The notes below the pieces were generated by a model. That model saw only the letters and a program-made list of their open reading frames with translations, was not told where the DNA came from and searched no databases. Source: Lepisosteus oculatus (Eukaryota > Chordata > Actinopteri > Semionotiformes > Lepisosteidae). From it: 64,000 nt of DNA. Positions within the stretch are counted from its first letter, which is position 1; each line of letters opens with the position of its first letter. The stretch is taken from contig NC_090717.1 in NCBI RefSeq assembly GCF_040954835.1, positions 186,001 to 250,000 of the forward strand, read 5' to 3'. This document shows, one piece after another, positions 1 to 12,000 of the stretch. A program made the translations under genes and the position numbers.

Positions 1-1275
1 CTCCTGCTGGAGTAAGAGAGTGGGAGTGGAGTGTGCCCACAGCTCCTGCTGGAGTAAGAGAGTGAAGTGGAGTGGAGTGGAGTGGAGTGTGCCCACAGCT
101 CCTGCTGGAGTAAGAGAGTGGGAGTGGAGTGGAGTGGAGTGTGCCCACAGCTCCTGCTGGAGTAAGAGAGTGGGAGTGGAGTGGAGTGGAGTGGAGTGTG
201 CCCACAGCTCCTGCTGGAGTAAGAGAGTGAAGTGGAGTGGAGTGGAGTGGAGTGTGCCCACAGCTCCTGCTGGAGTAAGAGAGTGGAGTGGAGTGGAGTG
301 GAGTGGAGTGGAGTGGAGTGGAGTGGAGTGTGCCCACAGCTCCTGCTGGAGTAAGAGAGTGGAGTGGAGTGGAGTGTGCCCACAGCTCCTGCTGGAGTAA
401 GAGAGTGAAGTGGAGTGGAGTGGAGTGTGCCCACAGCTCCTGCTGGAGTAAGAGAGTGGAGTGGAGTGGAGTGTGCCCACAGCTCCTGCTGGAGTAAGAG
501 AGTGGAGTGGAGTGTGCCCACAGCTCCTGCTGGAGTAAGAGAGTGGAGTGGAGTGGAGTGGAGTGGAGTGGAGTGTGCCCACAGCTCCTGCTGGAGTAAG
601 AGAGTGGAGTGGAGTGGAGTGTGCCCACAGCTCCTGCTGGAGTAAGAGAGTGGAGTGGAGTGTGCCCACAGCTCCTGCTTGAGTAAGAGAGTGGGAGTGG
701 AGTGGAGTGTGCCCACAGCTCCTGCTGGAGTAAGAGAGTGGAGTGGAGTGTGCCCACAGCTCCTGCTGGAGTAAGAGAGTGAAGTGGAGTGGAGTGGAGT
801 GTGTCCACAGCTCCTGCTGGAGTAAGAGAGTGGGAGTGGAGTGGAGTGGAGTGGAGTGTGCCCACAGCTCCTGCTGGAGTAAGAGAGTGAAGTGAAGTGG
901 AGTGGAGTGGAGTGGAGTGGAGTGTGCCCACAGCTCCTGCTGGAGTAAGAGAGTGGGAGTGGAGTGGAGTGGAGTGTGCCCACAGCTCCTGCTGGAGTAA
1001 GAGAGTGGAGTGGAGTGTGCCCACAGCTCCTGCTGGAGTAAGAGAGTGGAGTGGAGTGGAGTGTGCCCACAGCTCCTGCTGGAGTAAGAGAGTGAAGTGG
1101 AGTGGAGTGGAGTGGAGTGTGCCCACAGCTCCTGCTGGAGTAAGAGAGTGAAGTGGAGTGGAGTGGAGTGTGCCCACAGCTCCTGCTGGAGTTAGAGAGT
1201 GGGAGTGGAGTGGAGTGTGCCCACAGCTCCTGCTGGAGTAAGAGAGTGGAGTGGAGTGTGCCCACAGCTCTGGCC
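1..1275. repeat. Composite minisatellite with (GGAGT)n linkers
   Basis: About 25 copies of a core of roughly 34 bases (gtgcccacagctcctgctgg followed by agtaagagagtg) are separated by variable runs of the pentamer GGAGT. Copies are nearly identical; single-base variants occur near 679, 812 and 1193. The array begins before the window and decays at about 1262, where the last copy changes into unique sequence. All reading frames through it are artefacts of the repeat. Confidence 0.97.
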
Positions 1276-2305
1276 AGAAGTGAGCGAGTGTAAGAAAAGT
1301 ATCTCGACGTCAAGACGCGTGATAGTGGGAACACTGACACTCTCCGATACTGCGGCTCAAATCAGTGACTAATAAACCCTGGACTGCAAATCCTAGCAGT
1401 AGGAAGAAGTCGCATTCCCACGACAGACAGAGACGGAATCACCCACGGAAGTCCCGCAGCCACGACTGTAACCCCGAGAAAAGCCCCGCTTCCCGGCAGC
1501 AGCGAAGTTCTGTTTACTACCGCCTTTACCTCACTGGGATCCGGGCAGCTTTTCCTCCGCTTTCTGCTTTATCCCGAGAGTCAGCTGGAAACTTTTCTGC
1601 CCTTCCTGCTCTCTCCTCCCCTCTCCTTGCCTCGCCTCCCCCGCTGGCGGTCCGGGAGAAAAGGACCAGAGCGCAGCCAACTTCAGCGGAGCGCTTCCCA
1701 CCTGCCCGTCCGCCTCACCTTCCCCGTATCTGGAGCTGCGTGGCGCCTCAACCAAACCTCGCCGAGCAGGGATCCCGGGCACGGAGGAGGAGGAGGAGGA
1801 GACAGCGAGTGCCAAACCGGACGGGCGAGTTCAACCGGAGTAAACGCGTCGTGATCAGGAATCCCCTGCTCCTCCGCAGCGCGACAGGGGAGCAGAGGGA
1901 GGGGTGAGAAGTTTTGCCGTCCGCGGTATCCGGGCGGAGAGAGGGAGGGCTGCGCCCAGCTCTGTTTGGCTCGGTCCAGCCAACCCCAGCCGAGCGACAG
2001 AGGGAGCAACCTAGCCTGCTGGAGGAAATCCAGCGCGGGGGTGGGGCTCCGGGAGCGCTTTGTTTGGTATTCCTTAGCTAGCAACCTGCGAGGGAGAGAG
2101 GAGGGGAGGGGAGGGCAGGACACGGGACAGGGATCGGTGGCATAGAGCGCCTCCTGGCGGATGCCTCTGGGACAGCAACCTTTTCGCGCTCGTTCAATGG
2201 ACGTTTTTTTAATAAAAGTTTTCAAGAAGAGAATCACACTACTCTACCAATGCTGTATAGCTACTCCTTTGTTGTGGACTCCCGGTTGTTGAACACATTG
2301 TACTG
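1276..2305. other. CpG-rich island, no recognised gene
   Basis: This stretch of about 1 kb is GC-rich and CpG-rich (densest about 1480-2200), with purine runs such as the GGA-rich block near 1785-1805 and GC-box-like G runs near 2100-2115. It looks like a promoter or 5' untranslated region. Open frames exist on both strands but none resembles a known protein. COQ5, the human neighbour of RNF10, was looked for on the - strand and not seen. An AATAAA occurs at 2211-2216. Confidence 0.5.
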
Positions 2306-2437
2306 ATGGGTCAGAAAAGTCGTGCTGTTCTACACGAAATCCACTGTTCGAACTTCACTCCCAACAGTTCAGACCCGGTGCTGGACTCCATCTCCTGCAG
2401 CTCGCAGGAAAACCCGGAGTGGATCAGACAGCTCTGA
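2306..2437 (+). CDS. Possible short ORF (43 codons) after the CpG island
   Basis: An ATG at 2306 opens a 43-codon frame beginning MGQKSRAVLHEIHC and ending WIRQL before TGA at 2435. It lies directly downstream of the CpG-rich island and directly upstream of a SINE. The composition is protein-like rather than repetitive, and the MGQxxR start resembles a possible N-myristoylation context. No family was recognised, and a frame of this length can arise by chance, so this is a weak call. It could be the first coding exon of an unknown gene, an upstream ORF or noise. Confidence 0.15.
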   Translation: MGQKSRAVLHEIHCSNFTPNSSDPVLDSISCSSQENPEWIRQL

Positions 2438-2476
2438 TCTGGGAGTCTGGCTGCCAGTCTAGCAGCCCAGCTCTCC

Positions 2477-2510
<34 letters not shown>

Positions 2511-3012
2511 TGCTTACACTTATATTGCGCTTTTCTGGACACTCCACTCAAAGCACTTTACAGGTAATGGGGATCCCCTCCACCACCACCAATGTGCAGC
2601 CCCACCTGGATGATGCGACGGCAGCCATAGTGCGCCAGAACGCTCCCCACACACCAGCTCTCAGTGGGGAGGAGAGCAGAGTAATGAAGCCAGTTCAGAG
2701 ATGGGGATTAATAGAAGGCCATGATTGGTAAGGGCCAATGGGAAATTTGGCCAGAACGCCAGGGTTACACCCCTACTCTTTTCGAGAAACGCCCTGGGAT
2801 TTTTAATGACCACAGAGAGTCAGGACCTCGGTTTTACGTCTCATCCGAAGGACGGCGCCTGTTTACAGTATAGTGTCCCCGTCACTATACTGGGGCATTA
2901 GACCCACATGGACCGCAGGGTGAGCGCCCCCTGCTGGCCCCACTAACACCTCTTCCAGCAGCAGCCTTAGTTTTTCCCAGGAGGTCTCCCATCCAGGTAC
3001 TGACCAGGCTCG
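2477..3012 (-). mobile_element. 5S rRNA-derived SINE (SINE3-like), - strand
   Basis: The element reads on the - strand. Its 3' microsatellite tail appears here as (AAT)n at 2477-2510, followed by the conserved tail gcttacacttatattgcgc. The body continues to about 3012. Near 2981-3010 the reverse complement contains the 5S-like box (cctggatgggagacctcctg). It is the same family as the + strand copies at 5531 and 18271. The 5' head is truncated relative to those copies. Confidence 0.85.
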
Positions 3013-4469
3013 CAGTGTGTCTGCGTCTCACAGTCTGTATCCCACACTGTCTCTCTGTGTCCTACAGTGTCTCTCTATGCCCCAGTGAATTGATACAAAC
3101 TTTAAAATGTTGTAGAAGTCATATTACTTGCAACATTTTCCCAATCATTCAAGTAAAATAATTAAGCAAATTTGTTATTAACTAAGAAACTGCAATTTAG
3201 TGGCTGAGATTTTAGTGGGAGACTGTGAGGAACAGCAGACAGACTCTGACCAAATCTCTGAGTTTAATGGTCTTGGACAGAACAGCTCAATCGCCATGTT
3301 GAGGGAGAAGTCTCCAGATTGAATATTGAAGTTGTTGTATGTTGCCATGGCCTGGGGTGTTTCTGTAGTCTGTCAGCAATTCTGTTACAGCAGGAGGGTC
3401 AGACTCAGCAGCTGCGAGCTAACAATCCTGCCCCCCCCCCCCAAAAAAAAACACATCTGCACACACACCACCATAACCCCTCGACCACGTGACTAACAGG
3501 AAGAGATGAGCTCTGGCCTGCAAGCCCAGGAGCCCTTCAGACTGGGGCTCTTCCTATGCTTCATCGGGAGGCAAGAAGGAAGCTGAGCCTGTGGTGCCCG
3601 TCTCAGGCACACGGTCAGTCCAGTCCAGGTCTTTACTGTCCAAGACTTCTCCTGGGTGAACTGGCAGTCCTGGCTTTGGCCGACTTTTACAGAGACGTAG
3701 TGGTCAGAGGTTCTCATCCAGCTTTTTCTTGGAGAATCCTTGGAAAGCTTGGCTGGACAGCTGGTGCAGACTCCCACCACTCTTTGTGTAAATCAGTGTC
3801 TTGTATTTCTTGTCCAAAAGGCAAACCCTCTACAGTTACATACTCAAATAGTAAGACCCTTCAATGCACTCCAGTAAAGATCTCTGGGATAGAAAGATCT
3901 GTCAGGTATGAGTTTAAATGTATTGTCAATTGATCAACCTGTTAACGAGTTGGTTGTACCACAATCCAGCAAAAGGATTTAAATTGAAAGACTAATTGAC
4001 TATGTTGCCAATGCCTATGTTATGGACAATCAAAATTTACAATTAAAGATATGTCCGTCTGATCCTCTGTCTAGTCCAGTTTGAGCAATGTGAATGGCAC
4101 TGAAAGATCAGGTCACTGAGATTTGATCCTGACAGCCTCAGACTAACTCTTTCTCTAATGACTTTATCCTGAACATCTTACTTCATCCCAGTGAAGCTAT
4201 TTTGTAGATGTATAAACTGTCCTGAACATGTTTTACAATACCAATTATTACAAATAGAATGATTAATTTGTAGAATATTAAACTTCGTGATTTAAAGGAA
4301 AACTAGACAGATATTTAGTGCAAGAATTTTACTCGCAATCTATATGAAGTCTCAGCAGAATACACTCTGAGTATTATTAATAAATATCGTGACGTATTGT
4401 TATTACATGTAAATAAAGCGATTATATATTTCAAAGCGTGAAGGAAAACATTGCTGCGGACGTAGTAGA
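3013..4469. other. Intergenic, no gene seen
   Basis: Mostly AT-rich sequence with a C-run/A-run junction at about 3431-3451 and no convincing coding exon or repeat array. Open frames near 3493-3933 on both strands are short and unlike known proteins. The last part leads into the RNF10 promoter. Confidence 0.5.
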
Positions 4470-4923
4470 AATTAACTACATTTCCCACAATCCCTCACTT
4501 CCCAGAGAGTCTATAAATGCGAGCCCCATCCGGGTCCCGGGGGTTCCTGCTTGGCGACTCGTCGCCATTATCACGGCGCGTTGGTGTTTCTGCGAAACTA
4601 TCTTTCTGTTTTAGCCTTTCTCCTCCTATCGGAGACCGGCTATCTCCCTTCAGGGGCTCGGCGTCTCTCCTGGGAAGGAAAGATAACTGCGGAGCCTCAG
4701 GGGTCCAGGCCCCGCCGTGCTGCGCTGTTTAATCCCGCGTCTCTCGGAGCCCTGTCCCTCTGTCTTTCTCTGACGCCCGACTCTTCGGTTTCTCTCTGTG
4801 TGCGCTGTGGTCAAGATGTCGCCGTGATGGAGTATCCGTGTTTGAACGCAATGAGCCTGGGCCCTGGCCTGATCCTCCGCTCTCGCACTGCCTCCCTCTC
4901 TCCCCTGCCCTTCGCCCCGTTTG
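4470..4923 (+). promoter_or_regulatory. RNF10: RNF10 promoter and 5' UTR region
   Basis: The sequence AACTACATTTCCCACAAT at 4474-4491 resembles the ZNF143 (SBS) promoter motif, whose core is ACTACAATTCCCA. A TATA-like ctataaat follows at 4511-4518. From there the DNA becomes CpG-rich through exon 1 to about 5230, as expected for a housekeeping promoter. The transcription start is inferred to be near 4540 but cannot be fixed from sequence alone. Confidence 0.6.
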
Positions 4924-6008
4924 ATGCTCGACTGGCCGGAGCTGGCCCACACCAACACCCGCGTCAGGAGCACAGACATGGAGAAAAACACCAGCAACAA
5001 CGCCAGCAGCAAGGTCCCGCCCAGATCCGGTTCGGCCGGACCGGCTTCGGGCGATTCTAAACCCAAAGCAGGTAAAATAAGAGCAGCGCCACTCTGTTCC
5101 ATCCCAGCCCGGATCAGCGCCGCTCTCAGGCGGGGAGGTGCCGCACTGTGGGCCGAGGCTTCCCCGCCACTCTGCGGGCCCGCGTGTTTGTTTACGGCAC
5201 CGATGACGTCATCCGCAGCTGTTGTGTAAATAACCGAGTTCGAGTTTGTCCGTTTCTCCTGTCTATATACTGCAGCGACGTGTGTAAAGGTTTCAAACTT
5301 GTAAAGGGACAGAAAGACGAGGTATCTCTGGTCTCACTGCTGCCCTGGGTGACCCAATGCGCACGGGTCTGCTGTCTGACACGGTGCGGGCTCAGGTGGG
5401 CTTCTGGAGAGCTGTGCTAGGAAACGGCAGTGGGCGTGGGTCTCGACCCGTCCTCCGATCCCCGTCTGCTTTTGCAGATGTGCTGGACTGTGCGCGAGTG
5501 GGACATCCACCTTCCAGAGCTTTTAATACCAGCAGCCATATCGCCCTGCAACTCACAACTGGCAACCCACAGAAGCTAAGCAGGTGTGAGCCTGGTCAGT
5601 ACCTGGATGGGAGACTCCTGGGAAAAACTAAGGTTGCTGCTGGAAGAGGTGTTAGTGGGGCCAGCAGGGGGCGCTCACCCTGCAGTCTATGTGGGTCCTA
5701 ATGCACCTTCGGATGAGACGTAAAACCGAGGTCCTGACTCTCTGTGGTCATTGAAAATCCCAGGGCGTTTCTCAAAAAGAGTAGGGGTGTTACCCCGGCG
5801 TCCTGGCCAAATTTCCCCCTGGCCTTTACCAGTCATGGCCTCCTAATAACCCCCCTCTCTGAACTGGCTTCATCACTCTGCTCTCCTCCCCACGGAGAGC
5901 TGGTGTGTGGGGAGCATTCTGGCGCACTATGGCTGCCGTCGCATCATCGCATTACCTGTAAAGCGCTTTGAGTGGAGTGTCCAGAAAAGCGCTATATAAG
6001 TGTAAGCA

Positions 6009-6060
<52 letters not shown>

Positions 6061-9000
6061 TGTGGAGCTGTCCCACAGTGGAGCCCCGGGGGTGGGCAGT
6101 ACAGGAAAGAAACGTAGCACAGGGGATTCATGTCACGATTAAGCGACGTTCTTTGACAAGTTATCAGTGCTCTTCAAGGGCGAAAATGCCCCGCTTGCAG
6201 GTCCGCTCATAACTGGGCTGTGAAACTGTGATTGTGCTGTGTGCAGCTGATTGTACCGGCCGGTTGACTGTGCTGTGTGCAGCTGATTATACCGGTCGGT
6301 TGACTGTGCTGTGTGCAGCTGCTTGTACCGGCCGGTTGACTGTGCTGTGTGCAGCTGATTATACCGGTCGGTTGACTGTGCTGTGTGCAGCTGCTTGTAC
6401 CGGCCGGTTGACTGTGCTGTGTGCAGCTGCTTGTACCGGCCGGTTGACTGTGCTGTGTGCAGCTGCTTGTACCGGCCGGTTGACTGTGCTGTGTGCAGCT
6501 GCTTGTACCGGCCGGTTGACTGTGCTGTGTGCAGCTGCTTCTACCGGCCGGTTGACTGTGCTGTGTGCAGCTGCTTCTACCGGCCGGTTGACTGTGCTGT
6601 GTGCAGCTGCTTCTACCGGCCGGTTGACTGTGCTGTGTGCAGCTGCTTCTACCGGCCGGTTGACTGTGCTGTGTGCAGCTGATTGTACCGGCCGGTTGAC
6701 TGTGCTGTGTGCGGTTGTGCTGCTGATTCTGCCAGAAGCTCCTCCTCACTTGTTTTCCTTCTGCTGCCAACATAACTCATTCCTCCTGATATCTCTACAG
6801 TGCAGGACTGACTCAGCTGACTGCAGCTCCTCACTGATAAAGTTCAGCCTGTGCCGGGTGTGTGCATCTGTCCCTCTCGGCCTGTGTGTCAGGTGTGTGT
6901 GCGTCTGTCCCTCTCGCCCTGTGTGTCAGGTGTGTGTGCGTCTGTCCCTCTCGGCCTGTGTCAGTGTTCTCAGGGTGGTAGTGGTCTGCAGTAGCTGTGG
7001 TGCCAGTGGTTGCTCTGCTGGTGTGGACTGGTGTGCTGTGGGAGTCTCTTCTGTTGCGTGCTTGATCCTAGCTGGCTGAGAGCTCAGAGTCTTATCCGCT
7101 GGCGGCTGGCAGCTCATGCTGGATTAGGGTTAAGGGGTCATGTTAGGAGAGCAGGCAAGGCTCTAGGAGTTTAAGTAGTGGCTGGTTTGTGCGTGTTTGG
7201 GGTGTCCAATGCTGAATTTAAACCTGCTGACCCACTTAGGGGCTGTGGGGGAGTCAGGGACAGGGTTTCTGGGGATTCAAGAGTGCTTGATTCCAAACTG
7301 AATTGGCTCCAGTGTTTCTCAGGGTGCGTAGCTGAGTTAAAGAGACCAGGAGAAGCTACTGGACAGAGGCTACGTTGCACCAGACCTGTGGGAACAGGTT
7401 AAAATGACTCCTGTGGAAAAGGGTGATGTTATCTGTACTGATGTTACGCATCTTTCATTACAGGCAGGTCAGAGTGCTTTCTGCCGAGAGGTTCTCTCCT
7501 CAGCTTGGCATGTAATTAGTTTGCAGTCACTGCTGGTGTGTCCAGAGCCTGTCTTCGCTCGATCCTACTGGTCACTGTTCTGATTTTCTTCTCCCCCCTC
7601 AGACAGCAAGAATGGCAGCGGACAGAAGCAGCGCTACAGCCGCAAGCGGGAGCCGTCCTTTCCCAAGACAGAGAGTTTCCCCGGCCAGCGCCGCCCCCCC
7701 CCACAGAAAGGCAAGGCCTTTGACAAGCGGCCCCCCCAGAGAGGGGGTGGTGGCCGGCAGTATGGGGGCACAGGAGGGGGACGCAGAGAAGAGGTGAGTG
7801 GGGTTGGCGTGGGGACTCTGGGGGAGACCTGCTCATGTCAGTATCCAGACTGTAACTGGCACCAGAGTCCTGGCTGTGACTCCTGTTGTTCCCTATTAGA
7901 GTGCATCGGAGGAATGAGCTCCCCTTCAGGAATTCAGCTCAGAAAGCCCTGTTCCAGGCAGCAGGTCCAGGTTGTGGCCCCAGGGGGGCGCTGGGTTCAG
8001 TGCTGGGCTGCCTTATGTCTGCCCTCTGGGAAAACGCTTCTGATTTCTCCTCTGAGGGATTTCGTCTCAGAAACAGGCAACCATTGCGCTGCCAGAGGCT
8101 CCATCCCCGACTCCTCCTTGTGCTTCAAAGGTGTCCATCAGAAGTCAATAATAATTATACTTATATAGCTCTTTTTTGGATTTGATTGTTCTAAATTGTA
8201 AAATAACTGTATGTTGCTGATAATAGAGTCTGTGCAAACCATGATCTGGAGGGGACCCTTTCCAAGCTCTTGCCCAGGGTCCCCAGAGCGGAAGGGCCGT
8301 CTTGTTGGCAGCAGTGGGCTGCCAATTGTGAGTTGCTGGAGTCCTGCTGCCCGTGACTCTGCAGACCCGGCTGCTGGAGTCCTGCTGCCCGTGACTCTGC
8401 AGACCCGGCTGCTGGAGTCCTGCTGCCCGTGACTCTGCAGACCCGGCTGCTGGAGTCCTGCTGCCCGTGACTCTGCAGACCCGGCTGCTGGAGTCCTGCT
8501 GCCCGTGACTCTCGTTCTCCCTCTCTCTGTCTCCCCTGCGTAGGTAGCAGAAGCTCAGCGGGCCGAGTTCAGCCCGGCCCAGTTTGCAGGACCCAAGAAG
8601 ATTAGCCTGAACCACCTGCTGAACTTCACCTTTGAGCCGCGGGGCCACAGCGGACAGGGTTCCGAGGGCCACAGCGGCTGGGGCCGCCGCAACAAGTGGG
8701 GCCACAAGCACAAGCCCTTCAACAAGGAGCTCTTCCTCCAGGCCAAGTGAGTGCAGCGGCCGGCTGTCAAGACCGGTGCAGCCACGTCGATCCGAGGCTG
8801 AAGTCGGGGATGGGCAGGGTTCGGGCAAAGCCTGGCATAATTCCAGCTTTACACAGTCACCCGTCTGCAGAATGCTGCTAACAGGCAAATCTCCGCCATT
8901 ATCCTCTCTTCTCTGACCGGATTTTGACCCATGTCTGTTCCCAGCTGCCAGTTTGTGGTGATGGATGATCAGGACTACACTGCCCACTTCACCGACCCGG

Positions 9001-12000
9001 ACACACTGGTCAACTGGGACTGTGTACAGCAGGTGGTGAGTATAGCCGTTGCAGTGTAGACACTGTGCTGGCCTGTGCTTAGAACTATAAACTAGCCAAG
9101 TCTAGGGAAACACAGAGCAAAGAACTATAGACCTGCGCAGTGCAGGAAAATGCAGAGCAAAGAACTATAGACCAGTGCAGTGCATGAAGGTTGTATAGCG
9201 CAAAGAACTATAGACCAGCAGGGAAGTGCAGTTCAGTGCACCACAGCAGAATGCTAGGCAGTGTAGTAAGGCTGACCTCTCTTCGTGTCGCCTCTGTGTT
9301 GTGTGCATCAACAGCGCATCTACAGCCACGAGGTGCCCTCATGCCCCATCTGCCTGTACCCGCCACTCGCCGCCCAGATAACGCGCTGCGGCCACATCTT
9401 CTGCTGGCCCTGCATTCTGCACTTCCTGTCCCTGAGTGAGCGCAGCTGGAGCAAGTGCCCCATCTGCTACGAGGCAGTGCACAGCCGGGATCTCAAGAGG
9501 TCAGTCGGCCAACGGGGGGTGCCGCCGCCAAGCTCAGAGCTGCGCACGGGTCCAGTTAAGAGTAATAAATCTCGTTGGTCAAGTCACAATTGGGGCAGTG
9601 AGGTGGCTAAGGATCTGTGCCTGTGGCTAGAAGGTTGCCGCTTTGTATCCTGTGGCCGGCAGAGGAATCCTACTCCGTTGGGCCCCTGAGCAAGGCCCTT
9701 CACCCCAACTGCTCCAGGGGCGCCGTATAAATGGCTGACCCTGCGCTCTGACCCCCAGCTTCTCTCCCTGTCTGTGTGTCTCATGGAGAGCAAGTTGGGG
9801 TCTGCAAAAAGACCAATCTAATGCAAGAAATTGGCCACTAAAGGGATCTTAATTCAAGTAGTTAGGAGGTTAGTCTGGATTGCCAGGAGACTCACACAGG
9901 ATACAAGCAAGCTGGCGGCTCCAGAGTTCAAGTAGGGAGCTGTCAGCATGCGTAGGCTGCAAGGAACAGGTAAAGGTTTATTTCATACTGAAAGGAAAAG
10001 AAAAGAGATTCAATGTTATGGCGGTGGAGCCTCTGCAGGCTTTCTTCTCTACACTGTCTTTTATTTTCCTTTCAGCATGGAATATGCCTTTACCTGTGCC
10101 TTGTCTCCAAAGTTTTAGTCTTCTCCTTCAGCTTGGTGTTAACCTCTGTCTGCTAACTGGTGCTGCTGACGGCACGCAGTACAGGGATGGGCTACAGTGT
10201 GACATGCCTGTCTCTGCAGCGTGGTTGCCATGGAGACACGCCAGTACCTGGTGGGCGACACCATCACCATGCAGCTGATGCGCCGGGAGAAGGGGGTTCT
10301 GGTGGCACTGCCCAGCTCACAGTGGGTCAAGGTGGAGGAGCCGATCCGGCTTGGGGGTGAGTGTGGAAGGACTCCTACGCCTGACATCTTAATCTTGGGG
10401 TGACAGGGTCACAGTCTGATTGGGCTGTCAAACCAACAGCTCAGGATCTTACACTGGTGATGAATTCGAAGCCCACAAAACCTAAATCTGAATTTTCCTC
10501 TCTTTGTAATCTGTGAAAAAAACGTGCATGTGATAAGACCCTAGGTGGCTTGGAGTGCTGAGCAGGAGGAGTCTGATTGTGTTGCCTTTGTGTCCGCAGA
10601 CCAGAGTTTCAGCCTGTACTCCAAGTTGCTGTTGGCCTCTCACGAGCAGGTTCTGCAGCAGGTGGTGTGGGAGGAGAGGGCTGCCCTGGAGAAACAGCTG
10701 CAGGAAGAGCAGGACCGTGCTGAGGCCTGTTTCATACAGGCAGCCTTACAGGAGCTGCAGGTACCCCTTCTGTCCCTCAGGCAGCCCTACACGAGCTGCA
10801 GGTACCCTGTCGGTCCCTCAGGCTGCTTCATACGGGCAGCCCTACACAGGCTGCAGTTACCCCGTCTGTCCCTCTCTCTGTCCCTCAGGCTGCTTCATAT
10901 AGGCAGCCCTACACGAGCTGCAGGTACCATCTCTGTCTCTAAGGCTGCTTCATACAGGCAGCTCTGCTCTGTCCTCATGTCACGGTCTCACTGCTCTGCA
11001 CAGGCTGAAGACACTATCTGTGTCCCATTGTCACAGTGTCTTTCTGTTGCCATCACTATAGGAGAGGGAGGCAGTGTTAATGAAGGCAGCCCCAGAAGAT
11101 GGGGTCAGCGCTGAGCTCAGTCTGTCTGCCCTGACCCTGAATGAGCCTCCTTCATCCCCTGTGCTGGAGTCCCATTCCTCCACAAGCAGCAGCAAGGTAC
11201 TGACATCTCTAGTGTCTGTGTGTTGTTGATGATTGTGCATTAACATAATATATTATGTTGCTGTATACCATAAGCACCTTCTCCCTCTCTCCCTCCCTGT
11301 CAGCCCATACTGCAGTATTCCTCTGCCTTCGATGACGAGGTTGTTGACCTCCCTGACTCTGTGTGTGAGGAGCCTCCCCAGGTCCCCTCAGAGGCCCCTC
11401 TGGTCTTGGAACCCGAACCAGAGCTGAAGTCAGTGCCAGAACTGAAAGCAGAACCAGACCTGAAACAGGAACCCTCTGTGCCAGAATCACCCAGTAAACA
11501 GGAGGCCGTGCCCGAAACTACAGGAAACAGACCCTACTACTACTTCTACCAGGGTAGGGATGGCCACTGTGTCTGGTGTCTGTGTCTGTTGTAAGAACTG
11601 GAGTGTGACAGCGTTCTGTCCACCTGACTGACCTCCTGTCCATCTGTCCCCACAGCGGAGGACGGCCAGCAGATGTTCCTGCACCCGGTGAACGTGCGCT
11701 GCCTCGTGAGAGAGTACGGCAGCCTGGAGTGCAGCCCCTCTACCATCACTGCATCCGTGGTGGAGATTGACGGGCACACCGTCAGTGAGGTGAGGCAGGG
11801 AGACACACGGGGGGCACACCGTCAGTGAGGTGAGGCAGGGAGACACACGGGGGGCACACCGTCGGTGAGGTGAGGCAGGGAGACTCACGGGGGGCACACC
11901 GTCGGTGAGGTGAGGCAGGGAGACACACGGGGGCACACCGTCAGTGAGGTGAGGCAGGGAGACACACGGGGGGCACACCGTCGGTGAGGTGAGGCAGGGA

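Noticed and set aside
1276-4470. COQ5, the expected neighbour upstream of RNF10
   Set aside because: No - strand frame resembles the methyltransferase; it may lie beyond the left edge or elsewhere.
6207-7079. Repeat-protein-like frames at the 36-base array
   Set aside because: The unit length is divisible by three and has no stops on either strand; it lies within RNF10 intron 1.
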